Shown here piece by piece: positions 52,817 through 62,700 of a stretch of DNA of 64,000 bases. Numbering within the stretch: position 1 is the first letter of the stretch; every line of letters starts with the position of its first letter. Source of the DNA: Anisodus tanguticus (taxonomy: Eukaryota; Streptophyta; Magnoliopsida; Solanales; Solanaceae); assembly GCA_034509755.1 (NCBI GenBank), contig CM067552.1:18392048-18456047 (forward strand), given 5' to 3'. The notes under the pieces are model-generated. The model worked only from the letters and a program-made list of their open reading frames with translations, searched no databases and was not told the DNA's origin. Both the position numbers and the translations under genes were made by a program.

Positions 52817-54547
52817 GTGATCGACACCCATTACTTCGTCATTGCCGACGTAGCGTATTATTACATTTCTAAACCAAGAAACTCAAATATTACATTTCGA
52901 ATCAAGAAACTCAAATATTACATTTCGAATCAAGAAACTCAATAATTACATTTCGAACCAAGAAACTCAATTTCATTATTTTTTGCACTTTCGGTGGTTA
53001 TTAGCTCACATATTTTCTATAATCTTGTCACCGGTCTCTAATTAGCCCGAAATTCACCAGGTTCATGAAAAATAGGCTTGTGATTGACACGCATTACTTC
53101 ATCTTGGACGAAGTCGCTTATTATTGCATTTCTAAGCTAAGGAACTCAAATTCATTATTTTTTTGCAATTTCGTCGGGTATTACCACACATGTTTTCTAG
53201 AATCCGGTCGCCGATCTCGATTGGCTTAAAATTCACTCGATCCATCACAAAAAGACGTGATTGACACCCATAACTTCGTCATGGACGACATCTCTTATTA
53301 TTGCATTTCAAAGCCCGAAACTCAAATTCGTGATTTTTTGCAGTTTCGGTGGGTATTAGCACACAAATTTTCTAGAATGAGGTCGATGGTTTCGATTCTC
53401 GGTCCATGAAAAACAGGCTTGTGATCGACACCCATTATTTTGTAATGACCGACGTAGCGTATTATTACATTTCTAAACCAAGAAACTCAAATTCATTATT
53501 TTTTACACTTTCGATGGGTATTAGCACACATATTTTGTATAATCTTGTCACCGGTCTCAAGTTAGCCCGAAATTCACCAGGTTCATGAAAACTAGGCTTA
53601 TAATTGACACGCATTACTTCATCTTGGACGACGTCGCTTATAATTGCATTTCTAAGCTAAGGAACTCAAATTAATTATTTTTTTGCAATTTCGGTGTGTA
53701 TTACCACACATGTTTTCTAGAATCCGATCGTCGATCTCGATTGGCTTAAAATTCACTCGGGCCATCACAAAAAGACTTGTGATTGACACTCATAACTTCG
53801 TCATGGAGGACATCGCTAAGTATTGCATTTCTAAGCCAAGAAACTCAAATTCATGATTTTTTGGTTTCGGTGGGTATTAGCACACGGATTTTCTAGAATG
53901 AGGTCGACGATTTCGATTCGCCTAAAATTCACTCGGTCCATGAAAAACAGGCTTGTGATCGACACCCATTACTTCTTCATGACCGACGTAGCGTATTATT
54001 ACATTATCAAACCAAGAAACTCAAATATAACATTCTGAATCAAGAAACTCAAATATTACATTTATGAACCAAGAAACTCAATTTCATTATTTTTTGCACT
54101 TTCGGCGGTTATTAGCTCACATATTTTCTATAATCTTGTCACCGGTCTCAAGTTAGCCGAAATTGACCAGGTTCATGAAAAATAGGCTTGTGATTGACGC
54201 GCAATACTTCATCTTGGACGACGTTGCTTATTAATGCATTTCTAAGCTAAGGAACTCAAATTCATTATTTTGTTGCAATTTCGTTGGGTATTACCACACA
54301 TGTTTTCTAGAATCCGTCGCCGATCTCTAATTGGCTTAAAATTCACTCGGTCCATCACAAAAAGACTTGTGATTGACACACATAACTTCGTCATGGACGA
54401 TATCGCTAAGTATTGCATTTCTAAGCCAAGAAACTCAAATTCGTGATTTTTTGCGGTTTCGGTGGGTATCAAACACACGATTTTCTAGAATGAGGTCTAC
54501 GGTTTTTGATTTGCCTAAAATTCACTCGGTCCATGAAAAACGGGCTT
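52817..54547. repeat. HOR unit 22 (9-mer, 1731 bp) with a domain-1-type patch
   Basis: A domain-5 unit in which the X2 3' half, X3 and X4 are replaced by domain-1-type sequence (see the patch at 53,174-53,537). X6c lacks the GCGG/GCAG element, reading gattttttggtttcggtgg near 53,858. Confidence 0.85.
53174..53537. repeat. Domain-1-type patch inside a domain-5 unit (gene conversion or double crossover)
   Basis: Markers in order: tttcgtcgggtattacc, aatccggtcgcc, cactcgatccatcac, gacgtgattgac, gacatctcttatt, gaatgaggtcgatgg and tattttgtataatc. All match domain-1 units near 1,565-1,940 and 10,025-10,400. The four neighbouring 1.74-kb units instead have tttcgttggg, aatctggtcgcc, cgtcccatcac, cttgtgattgac, gacatcgcttatt, gagtgtggtcgatgg and tattttctataatc. 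Domain-5 markers resume by 53,593 (gaaaactagg). Confidence 0.83.
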
Positions 54548-56284
54548 GTGATCGACACCCATTACTTCGTCATTGCCGACGTAGCGTATTATTACATTTC
54601 TAAACCAAGAAACTCAAATATTACATTTCGAATCAAGAAACTCAAATATTACATTTCGAATCAAGAAACTCAATAATTACATTTCGAACCAAGAAACTCA
54701 ATTTCATTATTTTTTGCACTTTCGGTGGTTATTAGCTCACATATTTTCTATAATCTTGTCACCGGTCTCTAATTAGCCCGAAATTCACCAGGTTCATGAA
54801 AAATAGGCTTGTGATTGACACGCATTACTTCATCTTGGACGAAGTCGCTTATTATTGCATTTCTAAGCTAAGGAACTCAAATTCATTATTTTTTTGCAAT
54901 TTCGTTGGGTATTACCACACATGTTTTCTAGAATCTGGTCGCCGATCTCTCGATTGGCTTAAAATTCACTCGTCCCATCACAAAAAGACTTGTGATTGAC
55001 ACCCATAACTTCGTCATGGACGACATCGCTTATTATTGCATTTCAAAGCCCGAAACTCAAATTCGTGATTTTTTGCAGTTTCGGTTGGTATTAGCACACA
55101 AATTTACTAGAGTGTGGTCGATGGTTTTTGATTCTCGTCCATGAAAAACAGGCTTGTGATCGACACCCATTATTTTGTAATGACCGACGTAGCGTATTAT
55201 TACATTTCTAAACCAAGAAACTCAAATTCATTATTTTTTACACTTTCGATGGGTATTAGCACACATATTTTCTATAATCTTGTCACCGGTCTCAAGTTAG
55301 CTGAAATTCACCAGGTTCATGAAAACTAGGCTTATAATTGACACGCATTACTTCATCTTGGACGACGTCGCTTATAATTGCATTTCTAAGCTAAGGAACT
55401 CAAATTAATTATTTTTTTGCAATTTCGGTGTGTATTACCACACATGTTTTCTAGAATCCGATCGTCGATCTCTCGATTGGCTTAAAATTCACTCGGGCCA
55501 TCACAAAAAGACTTGTGATTGACACTCATAACTTCGTCATGGAGGACATCGCTAAGTATTGCATTTCTAAGCCAAGAAACTCAAATTCATGATTTTTTGC
55601 AGTTTCGGTGGGTATTAGCACACGGATTTTCTAGAATGAGGTCGACGATTTCGATTCGCCTAAAATTCACTCGGTCCATGAAAAACAGGCTTGTGATCGA
55701 CACCCATTACTTCTTCATGACCGACGTAGCGTATTATTACATTATCAAACCAAGAAACTCAAATATAACATTCGAATCAAGAAACTCAAATATTACATTT
55801 ATGAACCAAGAAACTCAATTTCATTATTTTTTGCACTTTCGGCGGTTATTAGCTCACATATTTTCTATAATCTTGTCACCGGTCTCAAGTTAGCCCGAAA
55901 TTGACCAGGTTCATGAAAAATAGGCTTGTGATTGACGCGCAATACTTCATCTTGGACGACGTTGCTTATTAATGCATTTCTAAGCTAAGGAACTCAAATT
56001 CATTATTTTGTTGCAATTTCGTTGGGTATTACCACACATGTTTTCTAGAATCCAGTCGCCGATCTCTAATTGGCTTAAAATTCACTCGGTCCATCACAAA
56101 AAGACTTGTGATTGACACACATAACTTCGTCATGGACGATATCGCTAAGTATTGCATTTCTAAGCCAAGAAACTCAAATTCGTGATTTTTTGCGGTTTCG
56201 GTGGGTATCGCACACGATTTTCTAGAATGAGGTCTACGGTTTTTGATTTGCCTAAAATTCACTCGGTCCATGAAAAACAGGCTT
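54548..56284. repeat. HOR unit 23 (9-mer, 1737 bp)
   Basis: Canonical domain-5 unit. It shares acaaatttactagag with unit 21 (near 55,100), so units 21 and 23 are closer to each other than to the intervening unit 22. Confidence 0.85.
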
Positions 56285-58025
56285 GTGATCGACACCCATT
56301 ACTTCGTCATTGCCGACGTAGCGTATTATTACATTTCTAAACCAAGAAACTCAAATATTACATTTCTGAATCAAGAAACTCAAATATTACATTTCTGAAT
56401 CAAGAAACTCAATAATTACATTTCTGAACCAAGAAACTCAATTTCATTATTTTTTGCACTTTCGGTGGTTATTAGCTCACATATTTTCTATAATCTTGTC
56501 ACCGGTCTCTAATTAGCCTGAAATTCACCAGGTTCATGAAAAATAGGCTTGTGATTGACACGCATTACTTCATCTTGGACGAAGTCGCTTATTATTGCAT
56601 TTCTAAGCTAAGGAACTCAAATTCATTATTTTTTTGCAATTTCGTTGGGTATTACCACACATGTTTTCTAGAATCTGGTCGCCGATCTCTGATTGGCTTA
56701 AAATTCACTCGTCCCATCACAAAAAGACTTGTGATTGACACCCATAACTTCGTCATGGACGACATCGCTTATTATTGCATTTCAAAGCCCAGAAACTCAA
56801 ATTCGTGATTTTTTGCAGTTTCGGTTGGTATTATCACACAAATTTTCTAGAGTGTGGTCGATGGTTTTTGATTCTCAGTCCATGAAAAACAGGCTTGTGA
56901 TCGACACCCATTATTTTGTAATGACCGACGTAGCGTATTATTACATTTCTAAACCAAGAAACTCAAATTCATTATTTTTTACACTTTCGATGGGTATTAG
57001 CACACATATTTTCTATAATCTTGTCACCGGTCTCAAGTTAGCCCGAAATTCACCAGGTTCATGAAAACTAGGCTTATAATTGACACGCATTACTTCATCT
57101 TGGACGACGTCGCTTATAATTGCATTTCTAAGCTAAGGAACTCAAATTAATTATTTTTTTGCAATTTCGGTGTGTATTACCACACATGTTTTCTAGAATC
57201 CGATCGTCGATCTCTCGATTGGCTTAAAATTCACTCGGGCCATCACAAAAAGACTTGTGATTGACACTCTTAACTTCGTCATGGAGGACATCGCTAAGTA
57301 TTGCATTTCTAAGCCAAGAAACTCAAATTCATGATTTTTTGCAGTTTCGGTGGGTATTAGCACACGGATTTTCTAGAATGAGGTCGACGATTTCGATTCG
57401 CCTAAAATTCACTCGGTCCATGAAAAACAGGCTTGTGATCGACACCCATTACTTCTTCATGACCGACGTAGCGTATTATTACATTATCAAACCAAGAAAC
57501 TCAAATATAACATTCGAATCAAGAAACTCAAATATTACATTTATGAACCAAGAAACTCAATTTCATTATTTTTTGCACTTTCGGCGGTTATTAGCTCACA
57601 TATTTTCTATAATCTTGTCACCGGTCTCAAGTTAGCCCGAAATTGACCAGGTTCATGAAAAATAGGCTTGTGATTGACGCGCAATACTTCATCTTGGACG
57701 ACGTTGCTTATTAATGCATTTCTAAGCTAAGGAACTCAAATTCATTATTTTGTTGCAATTTCGTTGGGTATTACCACACATGTTTTCTAGAATCCGGTCG
57801 CCGATCTCTAATTGGCTTAAAATTCACTCGGTCCATCACAAAAAGACTTGTGATTGACACACATAACTTCGTCATGGACGATATCGCTAAGTATTGCATT
57901 TCTAAGCCAAGAAACTCAAATTCGTGATTTTTTGCGGTTTCGGTGGGTATCGACACGATTTTCTAGAATGAGGTCTACGGTTTTTGATTTGCCTAAAATT
58001 CACTCGGTCCATGAAAAACAGGCTT
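56285..58025. repeat. HOR unit 24 (9-mer, 1741 bp) with intact CWG spellings
   Basis: Canonical domain-5 unit. Between about 56,341 and 56,900 almost every variable CWG site reads as intact CAG or CTG (ttctgaatc twice, ttctgaacc, gcctgaaatt, tctctgattgg, cccagaaac, tgcagtttc, ctcagtcc). This is the cleanest template for the unmodified spelling. Confidence 0.85.
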
Positions 58026-59763
58026 GTGATCGACACCCATTACTTCGTCATTGCCGACGTAGCGTATTATTACATTTCTAAACCAAGAAACTCAAATATT
58101 ACATTTCGAATCAAGAAACTCAAATATTACATTTCGAATCAAGAAACTCAATAATTACATTTCGAACCAAGAAACTCAATTTCATTATTTTTTGCACTTT
58201 CGGTGGTTATTAGCTCACATATTTTCTATAATCTTGTCACCGGTCTCTAATTAGCCCGTAATTCACCAGGTTCATGAAAAATAGGCTTGTGATTGACACG
58301 CATTACTTCATCTTGGACGAAGTCGCTTATTATTGCATTTCTAAGCTAAGGAACTCAAATTCATTATTTTTTTGCAATTTCGTTGGGTATTACCACACAT
58401 GTTTTCTAGAATCTGGTCGCCGATCTCTCGATTGGCTTAAAATTCACTCGTCCCATCACAAAAAGACTTGTGATTGACACCCATAACTTCGTCATGGACG
58501 ACATCGCTTATTATTGCATTTCAAAGCCCGAAACTCAAATTCGTGATTTTTTGCGGTTTCGGTTGGTATTAGCACACAAATTTTCTAGAGTGTGGTCGAT
58601 GGTTTTTGATTCTCGGTCCATGAAAAACAGGCTTGTGATCGACACCCATTATTTTGTAATGACCGACGTAGCGTATTATTACATTTCTAAACCAAGAAAC
58701 TCAAATTCATTATTTTTTACACTTTCGATGGGTATTAGCACACATATTTTCTATAATCTTGTCACCGGTCTCAAGTTAGCCCGAAATTCACCAGGTTCAT
58801 GAAAACTAGGCTTATAATTGACACGCATTACTTCATCTTGGACGACGTCGCTTATAATTGCATTTCTAAGCTAAGGAACTCAAATTAATTATTTTTTTGC
58901 AATTTCGGTGTGTATTACCACACATGTTTTCTAGAATCCGATCGTCGATCTCTCGATTGGCTTAAAATTCACTAGGGCCATCACAAAAAGACTTGTGATT
59001 GACACTCATAACTTCGTCATGGAGGACATCGCTAAGTATTGCATTTCTAAGCCAAGAAACTCAAATTCATGATTTTTTGCGTTTCGGTGGGTATTAGCAC
59101 ACGGATTTTCTTGAATGAGGTCGACGATTTCGATTCGCCTAAAATTCACTCGGTCCATGAAAAACGGGCTTGTGATCGACACCCATTACTTCTTCATGAC
59201 CGACGTAGCGTATTATTACATTTCTAAACCAAGAAACTCAAATATAACATTCGAATCAAGAAACTCAAATATTACATTTATGAACCAAGAAACTCAATTT
59301 CATTATTTTTTGCACTTTCGGCGGTTATTAGCTCACATATTTTCTATAATCTTGTCACCGGTCTCAAGTTAGCCCGAAATTCACCAGGTTCATGAAAAAT
59401 AGGCTTGTGATTGACGCGCATTACTTCATCTTGGACGACGTCGCTTATTATTGCATTTCTAAGCTAAGGAACTCAAATTCATTATTTTGTTTTAATTTCG
59501 TTGGGTATTACCACACATGTTTTCTAGAATCCAATCGCCGATCTCTCGATTGGCTTAAAATTCACTCGGTCCATCACAAAAAGGCTTGTGATTGACACCC
59601 ATAACTTCGTCATGGACGACATCACTAAGTATTGCATTTCTAAGCCAAGAAACTCAAATTCGTGATTTTTTTGCGTTTCGGTGGGTATCGCACACGATTT
59701 TCTAGAATGAGGTCGACGGTTTCGATTTACCTAAAATTCACTCGGTCCATGAAAAACAGGCTT
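58026..59763. repeat. HOR unit 25 (9-mer, 1738 bp), last domain-5 unit
   Basis: The first six monomers are domain-5. The last trimer has reverted to less-derived forms: X7b with acatttctaaacc (not acattatcaaacc), an X8-like B with gacgcgcattac and ttgttttaatttcg, and a C with catcactaagtattgc. Confidence 0.83.
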
Positions 59764-62700
59764 GTGATCGACACCCATTACTTCGTCATGGCCGACGTAG
59801 CGTATTATTACATTTCTAAACCAAGAAACTCAAATATAACATTCGAATCAAGAAACTCAATTATTACATTTCGAACCAAGAAACTCAAATTCATTATTTT
59901 TTACACTTTCGATGGGTATTAGCACACATATTTTCTATAATCTTGTCACCGGTCTCAAGTTAGCCCGAAATTCACCAGGTTAACGAAAACTAGGCTTATA
60001 ATTGACACGCATTACTTCATCTTGGACGACGTCGCTTATTATTGCATTTCTAAGCTAACTAACTCAAATTCATAATTTTTTTGCAATTTCGGTAGGTATT
60101 ACCACACATGTTTTCTAGAATCTGGTCGCCGATCTCTCGATTGGCTTAAAATTCACTCGGTCCATCACAAAAAGGTTTGTGATTGACACCCATAACTTCG
60201 TCATAGACGACATCGCTTATTATTGCATTTCAAAGCCCGAAACTCAAATTCGTGATTTTTTGCGGTTTCGGTGGGTATTAGCACACAAATTTTCTAGAGT
60301 GAGGTCGATGGTTTTGATTCTCATCCATGAAAAACAGCTTGTGATCGACACCCATTATTTTGTAATGACCGACGTAGCGTATTATTACATTTCTAAACCA
60401 AGAAACTCAAATTCATTATTTTTTACACTTTCGATGGGTATTAGCACACATATTTTCTATAATCTTGTCACCGGTCTCAAGTTAGCCTCGAAATTCACCA
60501 GGTTAACGAAAACTAGGCTTATAATTGACACGCATTACATCATCTTGGACGACGTCGCTTATTATTGCATTTCTAAGCTAAGGAACTCAAATTCATTATT
60601 TTTTTGCAATTTCGGTGTGTATTACCACACATGTTTTCTAGAATCCGATCGCCGATCTCTGATTGGCTTAAAATTCACTCGGTCCATCACAAAAAGACTT
60701 GTGATTGACACTCATAACTTCGTCATGGACGACATCTCTAAGTATTGCATTTCTAAGCCAAGAAACTCAAATTCATGATTTTTTGCAGTTTCGGTGGGTA
60801 TTAGCACACGGATTTTCTAGAATGAGGTCGACGATTTCTGATTCGCCTAAAATTCACTCAGTCCATGAAAAACAGGCTTGTGATCGACACCCATTACTTC
60901 GTCATGGCCGACGTAGCGTATTATTACATTATCAAACCAAGAAACTCAAATATAACATTCGAATCAAGAAACTCAAATATTACATTTATGAACCAAGAAA
61001 CTCAATTTCATTATTTTTTGCACTTTCGGCGGTTATTAGCTCACATATTTTCTATAATCTTGTCACCGGTCTCAAGTTAGCCCGAAATTGACCAGGTTCA
61101 TGAAAAATAGGCTTGTGATTGACGCGCAATACTTCATCTTGGACGACGTTGCTTATTAATGCATTTCTAAGCTAAGGAACTCAAATTCATTATTTTTTTG
61201 CAATTTCGTTGGGTATTACCACACATGTTTTCTAGAATCTGGTCGCCGATCTCTCGATTGGCTTAAAATTCACTCGTTCCATCACAAAAAGACTTGTGAT
61301 TGACACCCATAACTTCGTCATGGACGACATCGCTTATTATTGCATTTCAAAGCCCGAAACTCAAATTCGTGATTTTTTGCGGTTTCGGTTGGTATTAGCA
61401 CACAAATTTTCTAGAGTGTGGTCGATGGTTTTTGATTCTCAATCCATGAAAAACAGGCTTGTGATCGACACCCATTATTTTGTAATGACCGACGTAGCGT
61501 ATTATTACATTTCTAAACCAAGAAACTCAAATTCATTATTTTTTACACTTTCGATGGGTATTAGCACACATATTTTCTATAATCTTGTCACCGGTCTCAA
61601 GTTAGCCTGAAATTCACCAGGTTCATGAAAACTAGGCTTATAATTGACACGCATTACTTCATCTTGGACGACGTCGCTTATAATTGCATTTCTAAGCTAA
61701 GGAACTCAAATTAATTATTTTTTTGCAATTTCGGTGTGTATTACCACACATGTTTTCTAGAATCCGATCGCCGATCTCGATTGGCTTAAAATTCACTCGG
61801 TCCATCACAAAAAGACTTGTGATTGACACTCATAACTTCGTCATGGACGACATCTCTAAGTATTGCATTTCTAAGCCAAGAAACTCAAATTCATGATTTT
61901 TTGCAGTTTCGGTGGGTATTAGCACACGGATTTTCTAGAATGAGGTCGACGATTTCGATTCGCCTAAAATTCACTCGGTCCATGAAAAACAGGCTTGTGA
62001 TCGACACCCATTACTTCGTCATGGCCGACGTAGCGTATTATTACATTATCAAACCAAGAAACTCAAATATAACATTCGAATCAAGAAACTCAAATATTAC
62101 ATTTATGAACCAAGAAACTCAATTTCATTATTTTTTGCACTTTCGGCGGTTATTAGCTCACATATTTTCTATAATCTTGTCACCGGTCTCAAGTTAGCCC
62201 GAAATTGACCAGGTTCATGAAAAGTAGGCTTGTGATTGACGCGCAATACTTCATCTTGGACGACGTTGCTTATTAATGCATTTCTAAGCTAAGGAACTCA
62301 AATTCATTATTTTTTTGCAATTTCGTTGGGTATTACCACACATGTTTTCTAGAATCTGGTCGCCGATCTCTGATTGGCTTAAAATTCACTCGTTCCATCA
62401 CAAAAAGACTTGTGATTGACACCCATAACTTCGTCATGGACGACATCGCTTATTATTGCATTTCAAAGCCCAGAAACTCAAATTCGTGATTTTTTGCAGT
62501 TTCGGTTGGTATTAGCACACAAATTTTCTAGAGTGTGGTCGATGGTTTTTGATTCTCAGTCCATGAAAAACAGGCTTGTGATCGACACCCATTATTTTGT
62601 AATGACCGACGTAGCGTATTATTACATTTCTAAACCAAGAAACTCAAATTCATTATTTTTTACACTTTCGATGGGTATTAGCACACATATTTTCTATAAT

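Larger units (their letters stand above)
51078..59763. repeat. HOR domain 5: five 9-mers of ~1.74 kb
   Basis: X1-to-X1 spacings are 1739, 1731, 1737, 1741 and 1738 bp. Order X1 X2 X3' X4 X5' X6c X7b' X8' X9'. It differs from domain 4 by full-length X2, X3' (cttgtgattgac and gagtgtggtcgatgg), X5' (gaaaactaggcttataat, cttataattgc, caaattaattattt, cggtgtgtattacc) and X6c (gtcatggaggac). The roughly 50-bp length difference from domain 4 equals the X2 deletion. Confidence 0.88.

Noticed and set aside
60179..60778. Longest open frame (199 codons), and some hundred shorter frames with recurring peptides such as KNRLVIDTHYF
   Set aside because: They are frames through satellite monomers whose local lengths happen to be multiples of three. 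The same peptide recurs in every A, B and C monomer on the plus strand, frames open and close with single-base changes at CWG sites, and there is no conserved start context, codon bias or domain. Not a protein-coding gene family.
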